Positions 17,266 to 25,667 of a DNA stretch of 64,000 nucleotides are shown here, one piece after another. Position numbers and translations under genes: made by a program. Source of the stretch: Natrinema zhouii (GTDB lineage Archaea > Halobacteriota > Halobacteria > Halobacteriales > Natrialbaceae); NCBI RefSeq assembly GCF_013456555.2, contig NZ_CP084882.1:1-64000 (forward strand), written 5' to 3'. Each line of letters starts with the position of its first letter. Position 1 is the first letter of the stretch. The notes beneath the pieces were generated by a model. It did not search any database and was not told the DNA's origin. It was given only the letters and a program-made list of their open reading frames with translations.

Positions 17266-19476
17266 ATGCGCCGACTTACTGCGGTCGCGATCGCGGCACT
17301 CGTTCTCGTTTCAATTCTAGCTGCTGGTTCAAGCGTGGCGGCTACCACCGCGACAACGCAACTCAGAGACACTACAACGGGAATTTCATATGGGCCGGTC
17401 ACTGACAGTAATATCGAGAATTTCGACAAGATTAAATCAACGCTCGAGCAGTTCGGGATAGAACCTCCTAGCGAGACAACAGTCGTCATCGACTCAAACA
17501 ATGACCGGCATATCGTATTCAGTTCTGAACCCATTCCGGCAGGGGAAGCAACTATCGACGGAAGATCGTTCTCGGCCGCCGAGGTTTCCGGGAGTATCAT
17601 CGTCGCGGATGATTTTGAGGTCAAAACGGGTGGAACACCAGTTTCATTCGACGACTTAGATGAGAAGCCCCAAGAACACGAATATGAGGTCGTGCGGCTC
17701 GAGGCTTCAACGGCAGTCGTTTCCCTTGCAGCCAAACCCTCATCAGCCGTCTCGAGTCAACAGACAATTGGATACTTTGCCGAACCTGGTGGCCTATCCA
17801 GCGACCTCTTTCAAGAGACACCAGGCGAACTCGCAAGTTGGGGAATGCTGAATGAATCTAACGACTCAGCACAGCGGAATGGTGGCTTTCAGATTCAGGT
17901 ACCCGAATCGGGTGCTCGAGCACAGTCATTTAGCCAAAGGTTCTGGGGCGAGGGTGTTGCGACGGTCGACATCGCAATAGTACCGATCTATGGACCCAGT
18001 GGAGATACCTCAGAACCGACCGGGTACGACATAGTGCTTGTCAACATGAACTATGACAGTCAGACGCTCGATTCTCCTGCTGAAATCCGGAGTGGTGACT
18101 ACGAAGGGGAGATTGTCACGGTTGAATCGGATCTCACCGGGTCGTCAACATCTAGTCAAGAATACCTCACCTCGGTCGCATCGTGTGGTGATAAATCGGT
18201 TGCTGTTCCAATGTCACCCCCGATCTGTGTCCCGGTGACGCATGATATCGTCGTTCATTCTGGTGTTGTAGTCGATGGGACTAGTCCTGGCGAGATGCCG
18301 ATAACCTACGCAGGCGTGTCCAACAAGATTCAAAGCGTTCCGACGGTGACTGAGACCGGTCGGTATGAAGTGACCGGCGAAGTCGTCAGTACGAGCGAGA
18401 TTGATAGTTCGCTCGAGGGTAGATACGCGTTGCGCGTTTTCGATCTGGAACGCATCGGTGATGCGAGTATTGCAAGTAGTTTCGAAGCAGACGCCGATCG
18501 GGTAGAGCAACGGATCAAAGCACAGCTCAAGTTTGACGATTCTGAGTGGGGACAGGGAAGCGACAGTGACGAGGATACTGACGGCAGTCAGGAGAACACT
18601 GACGGCAGTGGTGAACCAACTGAGGAACAAAGTAGCGACGGGGGCGAAAACGCAGTCAATCCCAGCAGCGGAAGTGATGGTGGAGATGGGGGAAGGAGTG
18701 ACAGCAGTGAGGATAGAGAGACAAGCAACGAGATAACGAGCGACAGTAGTACAAACAGTTTCATCGCCTCGTGGACAGCATCCGACATAGGAGCATTCCT
18801 TGGGGCTATCTCAGCAGCCGTATTCTTGTTAGGTGTCGTGTTAGAAGGGGCGAGAGGGTTCAAAAATCGATATGGAAGCGAAGAGCCCGTCCTAACTGAG
18901 CAAATGACGACCGCGATCGTTGCCAGTGCATCGGTCGGGATGCTTGTAGGCGGGTTCTTACTTGAGTCGGACGTGAGTTTGCTGTTACTTCTATTTGGTA
19001 GTGTGGGTGTTTTGACGTTCGTCGGCGATTATCTTATCCGATCAGCCCTTTTGCCAACCCTGAAACAAAATCTGAATTTGGAAGGGGAAGAAAAGAAATC
19101 GGTCAGAATTGTCGGCGGGGTTGTCCTTCTGCTTGGGGGATTAGCGCTCGTTGCGATAGTTGGAAGTGTTCTCCTCCCCGGGCCTGCACTCCCAATCGTT
19201 CTCCAAGTACTGTTCGCCGTTATGTCTACCATCGTCGTTCTTTTCGGGTCGATAGTTGGCGGGATACGATTCTATAAGAAGTATTTGACAGAAGATACGT
19301 TGAATACGGCTGGGGACATGGGGCTTGCGATTACGTTTACCGGATCAATAGGTATGGCTACGGCAGGGTTTCTTGGCGAAAGCATATTTGGTGAGAGATT
19401 TATCTTCATGGGTGGAGTGCTTTTCTTCGTTTGTTTCATTGTGGCTACGGTGAAAAGTGTCTACCGGATCGTATGA
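17266..19476 (+). CDS. Large secreted/membrane-anchored protein with multi-TM C-terminus
   Basis: 736 residues. There is a clear signal peptide (MRRLTAVAIAALVLVSILAA, cleavage near GSSVAA). An extracellular part of about 470 residues is rich in beta-type sequence, including a CGDKSVAVPMSPPIC disulfide candidate. A low-complexity acidic linker follows (SDSDEDTDGSQENTDGSGE, about 490-545), then seven or so hydrophobic segments from SWTASDIGAFLGAISAAVF to VCFIVATVKSVYRIV. The linker resembles the S/D/E/G-rich spacers of haloarchaeal cell-surface proteins. I do not recognise the family; it might sense or anchor something at the cell surface. A TATA-like TATATG lies ~30 bp upstream. Confidence 0.75.
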   Translation: MRRLTAVAIAALVLVSILAAGSSVAATTATTQLRDTTTGISYGPVTDSNIENFDKIKSTLEQFGIEPPSETTVVIDSNNDRHIVFSSEPIPAGEATIDGRSFSAAEVSGSIIVADDFEVKTGGTPVSFDDLDEKPQEHEYEVVRLEASTAVVSLAAKPSSAVSSQQTIGYFAEPGGLSSDLFQETPGELASWGMLNESNDSAQRNGGFQIQVPESGARAQSFSQRFWGEGVATVDIAIVPIYGPSGDTSEPTGYDIVLVNMNYDSQTLDSPAEIRSGDYEGEIVTVESDLTGSSTSSQEYLTSVASCGDKSVAVPMSPPICVPVTHDIVVHSGVVVDGTSPGEMPITYAGVSNKIQSVPTVTETGRYEVTGEVVSTSEIDSSLEGRYALRVFDLERIGDASIASSFEADADRVEQRIKAQLKFDDSEWGQGSDSDEDTDGSQENTDGSGEPTEEQSSDGGENAVNPSSGSDGGDGGRSDSSEDRETSNEITSDSSTNSFIASWTASDIGAFLGAISAAVFLLGVVLEGARGFKNRYGSEEPVLTEQMTTAIVASASVGMLVGGFLLESDVSLLLLLFGSVGVLTFVGDYLIRSALLPTLKQNLNLEGEEKKSVRIVGGVVLLLGGLALVAIVGSVLLPGPALPIVLQVLFAVMSTIVVLFGSIVGGIRFYKKYLTEDTLNTAGDMGLAITFTGSIGMATAGFLGESIFGERFIFMGGVLFFVCFIVATVKSVYRIV

Positions 19477-19557
19477 ACATCTGAATAGCACCGCATGAGC
19501 AAGCGGAATATACATCAGATATTCAGCTGAGCCCTTTCACAGAGGATAGTCATTCAA

Positions 19558-19896
19558 ACGGTAATAAATCTCATTACTCAAGCCCATCTAGTCGGGCCAG
19601 CGCGTCGGTGGGGCCTTATCCACGGGCCGCCCGACGGAGGAAAGACTAACGCGGCACAGTTGCTCGTCCGGCGGCTTAAGCAGGCAACAGATCACATCAG
19701 AATGACCCATATCGACTGCTTGGATAAGAACACCTACACGAGCGTTCTCATGGAGTTATTAGAGGGACTCGGCGGCACAGCGAAGCTGCCGAACAGCGCA
19801 GGGTATGAGTTGATCGACGAACTTCGCTCAAATCAATCGGTTACGCGAGTCAGCTTGGCGGTGATCCTGCTGACACAGTCAACACAGATCCTATGA
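19558..19896 (+). pseudogene. Orc1/Cdc6-type ATPase fragment
   Basis: The open frame reads RRWGLIHGPPDGGKTNAAQL, a Walker A motif in the context of Orc1/Cdc6 proteins. It continues LVRRLKQATDHIRMTHIDCL and YTSVLMELLEGLGG, matching the segment after the P-loop in that family. It ends before any Walker B motif. It is therefore an N-terminal fragment of a second initiator, with no origin repeats nearby. It could be a relic of a replicon fusion. Confidence 0.6.
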
Positions 19897-20132
19897 TGCG
19901 CTCGCAAAAAGGAACGTACGTCTCTATAGCTGCCGAATCCGATATCTCAATTCCACCTGCAGTCCTGACTTTGATAGTACATTGAATTGCGATGATAATC
20001 CTGATACGAGTGAGTTAGATGGTAACCCGTGCGACAATAACTGACAAATCTCGTATCGCCTAAACCACCGACGGTAGACGCTCCACATCCTGTTCTCGTC
20101 ACTCTTATACCCTGATAGAACACAGAAGAGAT

Positions 20133-20426
20133 ATGTACGATTTAACAGGCTTTCAACGCGACCTGCTATATACGATCGCCGGCCAAGACGAACCCCACGG
20201 ACTTGCGATCAAACAAGAGCTCGAAGAGTACTACGAAGGTGAGATACACCACGGGCGACTCTATCCGAACCTCGACGAGATCGTCGACAAAGGCCTCGTC
20301 GAGAAGGGAGAACTCGACCGCCGAACGAACTACTATACGATCACGGCCCGCGGCCACCGTGAACTCGAAGCCCGTCGCAAGTGGGAAGACCAGTACGTGA
20401 GCGACTTCCGCTCCGAATCCAAGTGA
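20133..20426 (+). CDS. PadR-family transcriptional regulator
   Basis: 97 residues beginning MYDLTGFQRDLLYTIAGQDE. They form the PadR winged helix with the wing EKGELDRRTNYYTITARGHR and the characteristic GRLYPNLDEIVDKGLV. PadR proteins repress genes in response to small molecules, and haloarchaeal members are often this short. A TATA-like CTTATACC lies about 30 bp upstream of the ATG, suggesting a leaderless transcript. A close paralogue is at 20978, so this is a tandem pair separated by one opposite gene. Confidence 0.9.
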   Translation: MYDLTGFQRDLLYTIAGQDEPHGLAIKQELEEYYEGEIHHGRLYPNLDEIVDKGLVEKGELDRRTNYYTITARGHRELEARRKWEDQYVSDFRSESK

Positions 20427-20439
20427 CGGAGCAACATCT

Positions 20440-20715
20440 TCACTCCGCAGATGGGAGAGTCACGCGGAGTTTAGCGCCGACTTCGTAAAAATACCCGCGC
20501 TCGAGAAGCCGTGTGATCGCATGCTCTGCATCCGCTGGCTCGAGTGTTAGTTGGTCAGTTGTGCAAAGGATATCGATCGCCCGATCTCGATCGATTGACG
20601 GGACCTGGTGGTTACTGTCTTCGGTGTTCGAGTTCGATATCCCAGCAGAAAGGACAGCGTACACCTCAATGATCCACTCGGGAAGCGGGGGACGAGGGTC
20701 ATCGGCCAGACACAT
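20440..20715 (-). CDS. Small haloarchaeal protein, hypothetical
   Basis: 91 residues. The N-terminus is MCLADDPRPPLPEWIIEVYA. The C-terminal half reads DRAIDILCTTDQLTLEPADA, then EHAITRLLERGYFYEVGAKL, and resembles a winged-helix tail. It lies between the two PadR genes on the opposite strand. The codon pattern and acidic composition support a real gene. No function is assigned. Confidence 0.6.
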   Translation of the reverse strand: MCLADDPRPPLPEWIIEVYAVLSAGISNSNTEDSNHQVPSIDRDRAIDILCTTDQLTLEPADAEHAITRLLERGYFYEVGAKLRVTLPSAE

Positions 20716-20977
20716 GTGTCACTTCACCTTCACATATAACGCTCAATACGATACTGCTTAATTGTATTCCCTGTTGGAGATGCTATGAGTTCTTGGAGAG
20801 ACATTCGGAAGTTAGGAGTCCGCATGAGAGACCGGTCTACATAGCATATAGACAAACATACAGGCTGAACACCCTGTGAGCCTCTCCAGTCAACTTGTAA
20901 AGAGATGGCCTCTAGCGTTGACATACAGCCATGTACAGATCTGATAACAAACATCAGAACGATTGAATTGCCACGAC

Positions 20978-21250
20978 ATGGATGATCTCACAGGGTTCCA
21001 ACGAGACCTGCTATACGTGATCGCTGGTGCTAACCAACCGTCTGGTCAGGACGTGAAAGAAGAAATCGATCAGTACTACAGTCACGAGATCAATCACGGC
21101 CGGCTGTATCCGAATCTCGATACCGTCGTCAACAAGGACTTGGTCAAAAAAGGGCAGCTCGATAGGCGAACAAACTATTACGCAATCACGAAAGACGGCG
21201 AAGAAGCTATCGAGGACCGACGAGCGTGGGAATCACAGTATATCGAGTAG
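20978..21250 (+). CDS. PadR-family transcriptional regulator (second copy)
   Basis: 90 residues from MDDLTGFQRDLLYVIAGANQ; the ORF starts five codons earlier but this ATG aligns with its neighbour. It is about two-thirds identical to the protein at 20133 (GRLYPNLDTVVNKDLVKKGQ, LDRRTNYYAIT), so it arose by duplication. DNA-recognition residues in the third helix differ slightly, so the operators may differ too. No obvious effector gene is adjacent. Confidence 0.88.
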   Translation: MDDLTGFQRDLLYVIAGANQPSGQDVKEEIDQYYSHEINHGRLYPNLDTVVNKDLVKKGQLDRRTNYYAITKDGEEAIEDRRAWESQYIE

Positions 21251-21448
21251 CTACTGTACCGGTGACGGCTTCGCACTGGCTCAAGTAGCGAATTACGCGC
21301 GACTATCCCGATCACCGGTCTGGTCGTCAATTCGCCCGCCGGAGTGACGTCACATTCATCCTGCCGGAGCGGGTCGGAGGATCTTCAAGCAACTGTAGTT
21401 GATTCCCCTGTCTTTACACGCTAACCTCTCTAAGCACCGGGCGTTCAG

Positions 21449-21709
21449 ATGGATCACTCATCATCGAACGGTTCTGGAGCCTCTCCTAACCTCGTCGTCG
21501 ATATCATTGAGACGCTCGAAGCGTGTGGGCTGGATCGGCACGAGTATCAGTTGAATGATTCCGTCGACGTCGAGGCGCTCGAGCAGGTTTTGAACTCGTC
21601 AGACGGTGACATCAAAGTACAGTTCACAGTAGAGGGGATTCGGCTCGCGGTGACACCGGAAAGCGTCGATGTCCTAATCGACGAAGAGTGCTGCTCAGCG
21701 GACCAGTAG
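21449..21709 (+). CDS. HalOD1 domain protein
   Basis: 86 residues. The core NLVVDIIETLEACGLDRHEY, then the segment ending LNSSDGDIKVQFTVEGIRLA and VTPESVDVLI, is the haloarchaeal HalOD1 output domain. This domain is found in signalling proteins and as stand-alone small proteins of unknown role. Start ATG at 21449. A diverged paralogue is at 56362. Confidence 0.85.
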   Translation: MDHSSSNGSGASPNLVVDIIETLEACGLDRHEYQLNDSVDVEALEQVLNSSDGDIKVQFTVEGIRLAVTPESVDVLIDEECCSADQ

Positions 21710-22273
21710 CGAGATTACGATCGACGTCTGAGACCATCCCTGAAAGCCCGCGGCCGCTCGGCATCCCGCGACCCACGCTGCGCGCCTCGTTTCACTCGGT
21801 GCTAGCGGGGTCGGGGGACGACTGAGGCGGCCGCGCCCTGTCTGAGTCCGACCAAGGTGGTGGCTGATTCGCCGAGCGATATAGTCGGTTGACTAGTGGT
21901 ACGTAACGGCCTGCCCCGCTCGCCACTGCCGCCCTCCGCGTCGCTCGCGACCGACCATTCCTGGCGGTCTGCCTGCAGTAGCGGGCGGACTGCCGGGCTA
22001 AAATGCATGTGCCCTCGGCGCCAGCACCAAGCTCGCTTTCGGTTGCGTCTCCCTCACTCCCAGTGGTCGCTCAGTCGACGGACACGAAACCGGCTTGAGT
22101 GCTGGCTGCTCGCTTCGGGCAGGTTGGCGCGCGGTGCTGGTTGAAGGGAAGAGACACGGAAAGTACGGGAGGAGCTTCGGGAGTTTAGACGTGAGTACAA
22201 TCGTTCTCGGTGGGATAAGGCTAAGTCCGGAATGAGGTCGGCTATTGAGAAGACGAAATCTCTGTTCCGTTAG
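21710..22273. other. GC-rich non-coding stretch ending in a C-terminal ORF remnant
   Basis: From 21720 to about 22150 the sequence is markedly GC-rich, rich in CGCTCGC-type words, and has no credible gene; several palindromic patches suggest an old mobile-element border. On the plus strand, about 22154-22273 reads RKVREELREFRREYNRSRWD and then MRSAIEKTKSLFR before a TAG. This looks like the charged C-terminal end of a lost gene. Its last codons resemble a stretch at 27208, on the other side of the Argonaute island. Confidence 0.4.
22231..22262 (+). repeat. Left flank repeat of Argonaute island
   Basis: The segment TGAGGTCGGCTATTGAGAAG plus about 10 further bases is matched at 27209-27240 by TGAGGTCGGCTGTTGAGAAA, roughly 25 of 28 positions. 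The two lie in the same orientation just outside the Argonaute-containing gene block. They could be an attachment-site duplication or the ends of two related genes. Confidence 0.45.
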
Positions 22274-22476
22274 TCAACTGATAGGCTGTCACTAATCTTG
22301 TCCCGCATCTCGATGGATCGGGTAGGTGCGTCTGGATGCTTTCCCCGGTAGTCTTCGACATCGTCTACGTTTCCAGTGCAGTTTTGGCTTTGTAGGTGGC
22401 CTTTCTCGATTGTTTCGAGTTCTTCGCCGCATTCGCGGCATTTGATTGGACTAGGTGCGTATGTCGTATTAGTCAT
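22270..22476 (-). CDS. Small zinc-finger protein (MucR-like fold)
   Basis: 68 residues. The core KCRECGEELETIEKGHLQSQ continues with NC and then EDYRGKHPDAPTRS. The CxxC, HxxxxxC and EYRxxxPDAP pattern resembles MucR/Ros-type zinc fingers, which occur with homing endonucleases and in small DNA-binding proteins. It ends the three-gene minus-strand operon (Panacea-like, PIN, this gene) and starts 7 bp after the PIN stop. It may bind nucleic acid, either as repressor of the cassette or as an RNA/DNA guide partner; this is inference. Confidence 0.7.
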   Translation of the reverse strand: MTNTTYAPSPIKCRECGEELETIEKGHLQSQNCTGNVDDVEDYRGKHPDAPTRSIEMRDKISDSLSVD

Positions 22477-22483
22477 AGAATGG

Positions 22484-23257
22484 TTAGGCTAGGTCTTGGT
22501 CTATAGGGATCTCTTCATCGATTTCCGGATCCTCGTTGGCGAACTTGTTCTTGAGGTAGACGAGGTTCAACCGGGTTATCGGCTCGATTTTGTTCTTGTT
22601 GTAAATCATATCACCCTTGTCACCGGTTACAACGGTATCAATGAGAAATCTGTCTTTTAGGTCCATCGCGTCAGTGAGGACTTCTGCGTCGGGGGAGTAT
22701 TCGTCTTCCTCACCGTCGATTATTCTACTCATCTGAGAGCAGGGTGTGGTGTAATCCTTCTCCTTTCGACGTCGGCGTATCTTGATTCGTTTCCGTACCT
22801 CGTCTTTCCGATCGATAGCGGTGCTGTTGATCCGGTTGATAAGTTTGTTTAGGCTGCTCTCAACGTCATCCAAGGTACAGTCTTGGTCGAGTTCTTTCTC
22901 GAAGTACTCCTTAGCCTTGTGCTCGATCTGCTCCTCGACGTCGAACTTTTCGATGAAGATTTTGGAGACTGTTTCAGGATTCAGGTCATCTCGAGTCTTG
23001 AGTTCGAGGTATGTGAACCGCTTTCGTTTCCGAAGTTTCCGCTTTTCTTTGCCGATGACACCGTCTTCCTGTGACCAGTCTAGGGGCTCTCCGTCCCTTG
23101 GTCCGTAACCAACGTTTACACAGTACTCGTAGAGGACGGTGTCACCCGCATACAGAGTGTTCTCTGAGGCCATCAGGCGTCGGGTGTGATCTTGCCACCG
23201 GTTGTGCAGGAAGGTATATCCAACAAGGACGTTCGTATCGACGTAGTAGCTCGCCAT
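22484..23257 (-). CDS. PIN-domain nuclease, probable toxin or effector
   Basis: 257 residues. MASYYVDTNVLVGYTFLHNR gives the first acidic residue (D7) of a PIN domain. The final part DAEVLTDAMDLKDRFLIDTV and VTGDKGDM carries the C-terminal acidic site of the family. The ~100 residues between are highly charged and coiled (IDRKDEVRKRIKIRRRRKEK), an insertion that makes it longer than classic VapC toxins (~130). PIN domains cut RNA. Start ATG is three bases after the stop of the Panacea-like gene, so the two are translationally coupled. A role as the RNase arm of the defence island is inferred. Confidence 0.75.
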   Translation of the reverse strand: MASYYVDTNVLVGYTFLHNRWQDHTRRLMASENTLYAGDTVLYEYCVNVGYGPRDGEPLDWSQEDGVIGKEKRKLRKRKRFTYLELKTRDDLNPETVSKIFIEKFDVEEQIEHKAKEYFEKELDQDCTLDDVESSLNKLINRINSTAIDRKDEVRKRIKIRRRRKEKDYTTPCSQMSRIIDGEEDEYSPDAEVLTDAMDLKDRFLIDTVVTGDKGDMIYNKNKIEPITRLNLVYLKNKFANEDPEIDEEIPIDQDLA

Positions 23258-23260
23258 TTC

Positions 23261-24136
23261 TTAATCTGCGCTGACCTCAGTGAAGTCCAGTTGAGATGCC
23301 ATTACTGTATCTGCTGCTTCGACTAAGTGCGGACTCTCATCCTCGATGTATAAGTATTTGCGCTCCTGCTCATGGAGTTCATTTCTGAAGTACTGCTTTC
23401 GGTTCACCAGGTCTCCTATCCCTAGTTCGCGTTGGACTTCTTCTTTAGAGAGGCCGGTGTCAATATTGACTGCAAGTTCCAAGGTGAAGATGGACCAGAA
23501 GATCTCGACCAGTTCTTCGATATCTCCCAGCGTTGTTTCTGAATCGTTGAGTCGATTGCTTAGGAGATCATACCACAGGTAGAGCTCATTCACGTACTGG
23601 GGATATTCGTTTTCTGGGAAAGCATCGATGAACTCGTTGACGTATCGGTGGATTTCATCCCGTTCAAAACTTGTCTCGGATTCGTCCTTCTTGTAGAGCT
23701 GCCACTGGATGAAGTCGTCCAGTTTTCGGTATTTCCTCTGGGCGTCATAAGGAGCTTCCTCATACATTGTCTCTGTGAGCCCCTCAGTCCCGATATCATT
23801 GTGGACCTCGAGTACGTCTTGAGTGGCGTTTCGGATGATATCTTCTTGCTGTGCTGTCAGTGATAGGTCACTGGTCCTTTTGGAGCAGAGGACTTCTGAT
23901 TCTTCTTCGTCGTATTGGATTGTGACGGGACTATTTTGAGTGAGAGTCATTGTCCCGAATTTGTACCAGAAGTAGGGGAGGACGAAGTCGCCTCCGTAGT
24001 CGTTGATTTTCTTCTCGATGAAATAGGTTGTTTTGTGGAAGGTCTTTGCGTCCATCGTGCTGGATCTTCCAAACTCGTCGAAAAGGATGGCAGCGACGTC
24101 TCCCAGCTCAATGTTGCTGGGATCCTCTGAACTCAT
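23261..24136 (-). CDS. Panacea-like (DUF4065-related) protein, probable antitoxin or sensor
   Basis: About 291 residues from MSSEDPSNIELGDVAAILFD; the ORF extends 23 codons upstream into the promoter region. The N-terminal part MDAKTFHKTTYFIEKKINDY with GGDFVLPYFWYKFGTMT resembles the start of Panacea/DUF4065 domains, known as antitoxins and chaperone-like partners of diverse toxins. The rest is helical and acidic with no motif I know. It is the first gene of the operon with the PIN protein and diverges from the Argonaute operon across a 112-bp gap. The Panacea assignment is a by-eye similarity and should be treated as tentative. Confidence 0.5.
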   Translation of the reverse strand: MSSEDPSNIELGDVAAILFDEFGRSSTMDAKTFHKTTYFIEKKINDYGGDFVLPYFWYKFGTMTLTQNSPVTIQYDEEESEVLCSKRTSDLSLTAQQEDIIRNATQDVLEVHNDIGTEGLTETMYEEAPYDAQRKYRKLDDFIQWQLYKKDESETSFERDEIHRYVNEFIDAFPENEYPQYVNELYLWYDLLSNRLNDSETTLGDIEELVEIFWSIFTLELAVNIDTGLSKEEVQRELGIGDLVNRKQYFRNELHEQERKYLYIEDESPHLVEAADTVMASQLDFTEVSAD

Positions 24137-24248
24137 TGCTAACTTCTCTGAGAGCGAATTACTTGTAGTTTGTCTACATGAGATCGAGTTCTTTAAAAGA
24201 CCCAAACGAACTTATCACGTCGCCGTAGTTCTACAGACAGATTCAGTA
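24137..24248. promoter_or_regulatory. Divergent promoter region of the Argonaute island
   Basis: This 112-bp gap separates the Panacea-like gene (minus) from the nuclease-APAZ gene (plus). A TTTAAA core at 24192-24197 can serve as TATA box for either direction: it is 57 bp before the plus ATG and 56 bp before the minus ATG. Sharing one core would let a single regulator silence both operons. No longer palindrome is evident. Confidence 0.45.
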
Positions 24249-25667
24249 ATGTTTCGGAACCATCAGGGTGGGAGAGAGGCAAGCCACCATCACGGAGAAC
24301 TTTATAAGGATCTTGTTCGCAGGTACTGGGAGTCCCGTGAATACAATGTTATTGCGGATTCTAAGGATGACAGCATTACGTCTGATCTGATTATCCGGAG
24401 GCCCCACGAGTATGGGAATCTGGATCTCTGGATCGAGACGAAGGATACCAAGCTGACTCGGACTGACCCTGACTTCTTAGCTGAGTTCGCTCGGTATCTG
24501 ATAGAGTATCAGGAGCGTTCAGAGGAGCATCCGTTTGATGTGCATATTTTTGTGCGTTATCTCAGAGCGCCAGAGAAATGGGAGAGGATTTTCAAAGTTG
24601 TCAAGCAGAAAGATGAGGCTGTTGAGGAGTTCTATCAACGGATTAAGGAAGATGCAAAACTAGACGAGGCTGAAGAGGACAAGTTCAACAGCTACCCGTA
24701 TGAGGATTTCAACCACTTCGTTACTGAGATCACGACTGTCCATCAGATGTCGCCTGAGAAGGTTAAACAGGCGACTGAGGAACTGGAACGCAGTGATCGG
24801 TACGAACATGGCACCTTTACTGAAGAAAGAGAACCGATTAACAAGCGGGAAGAGCTAAAACCGAATTTCGCGGAGATAACGGATCCTCCGGATAACATCT
24901 ACATCGGGAACGTGGATGTTCCGAACTTCTTCCAAGAGGTCACAAATCTGATTGAGGACACTGAAGCAGTGCGATTCCGGTCGAACAAGGTATTTAGTCT
25001 ACTGCCGCCACAAGATTTCCCAGAGTACGTAGAGGCAGTCGTGGAGATGGACACGGTTTCAGCAGAGTCTTTTGAAGAGTGGGCTAGGGACGAGGAGAAC
25101 ACAGATCTAGCTTCGTCCTTATTAACCCGAGAGATTTGCAGGCAGACTGTGGAGAAGCACAAGTTGGACGATTGTGGGGCATTCAGGTACCGTAGCGATT
25201 ACTACCTGATGTTTGAGCATGGACCGCTAGAGAAAGAGGTTGAGGAGGTCATGGGACAGCAGGTTTCTCGAGTATTCGATGATGCCTCATCCAGGTTTGT
25301 TCGTCACCGGACGGCCCAGCTGAACGTGAGACGTTTGAACGATGACTACTTTCTCTTCGTCCTGATCAAGGACCACTTCACAGACAACGGGGAGCACATG
25401 ACTTTGGTTAGAGGGGAGAGAAAGGGAATCCTCCATGATAACTTTCCACAGCACCGTTACAACAACAGCCAGACGTATAGCAGATACAATCACTGGAGGA
25501 AGATCCTGGGTATCCACAACCGGTCCAAAGATACCAGTGATCAGAAGATCGGGTTTAGGAGGATAACTGAAATATCGATCAGGAAGAGTCCAGCAGGTAT
25601 ACGGGAGGAAATCGATACTCGGGATACTGATTCGGTTCAGCAGAAACTGGGGGAGCAAGATGACTAA
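24249..25667 (+). CDS. PD-(D/E)xK nuclease-APAZ protein (short Argonaute partner)
   Basis: 472 residues from MFRNHQGGREASHHHGELYK. The first ~150 residues look like a restriction-endonuclease-fold nuclease, with D46 in TSDLIIRR and the ExK motif in LDLWIETKD (E63, K65). Residues about 350-395 read RFVRHRTAQLNVRRL, then DDYFLFVLIKDHFTDNG, the signature of APAZ domains that dock onto short prokaryotic Argonautes. Such nuclease-APAZ proteins (DREN type) form the SPARDA systems, which degrade DNA when the Argonaute detects invader nucleic acid. The Argonaute ATG overlaps its stop by 8 bp. The nuclease family is judged by eye; HNH or SIR2 motifs are absent. Confidence 0.82.
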   Translation: MFRNHQGGREASHHHGELYKDLVRRYWESREYNVIADSKDDSITSDLIIRRPHEYGNLDLWIETKDTKLTRTDPDFLAEFARYLIEYQERSEEHPFDVHIFVRYLRAPEKWERIFKVVKQKDEAVEEFYQRIKEDAKLDEAEEDKFNSYPYEDFNHFVTEITTVHQMSPEKVKQATEELERSDRYEHGTFTEEREPINKREELKPNFAEITDPPDNIYIGNVDVPNFFQEVTNLIEDTEAVRFRSNKVFSLLPPQDFPEYVEAVVEMDTVSAESFEEWARDEENTDLASSLLTREICRQTVEKHKLDDCGAFRYRSDYYLMFEHGPLEKEVEEVMGQQVSRVFDDASSRFVRHRTAQLNVRRLNDDYFLFVLIKDHFTDNGEHMTLVRGERKGILHDNFPQHRYNNSQTYSRYNHWRKILGIHNRSKDTSDQKIGFRRITEISIRKSPAGIREEIDTRDTDSVQQKLGEQDD

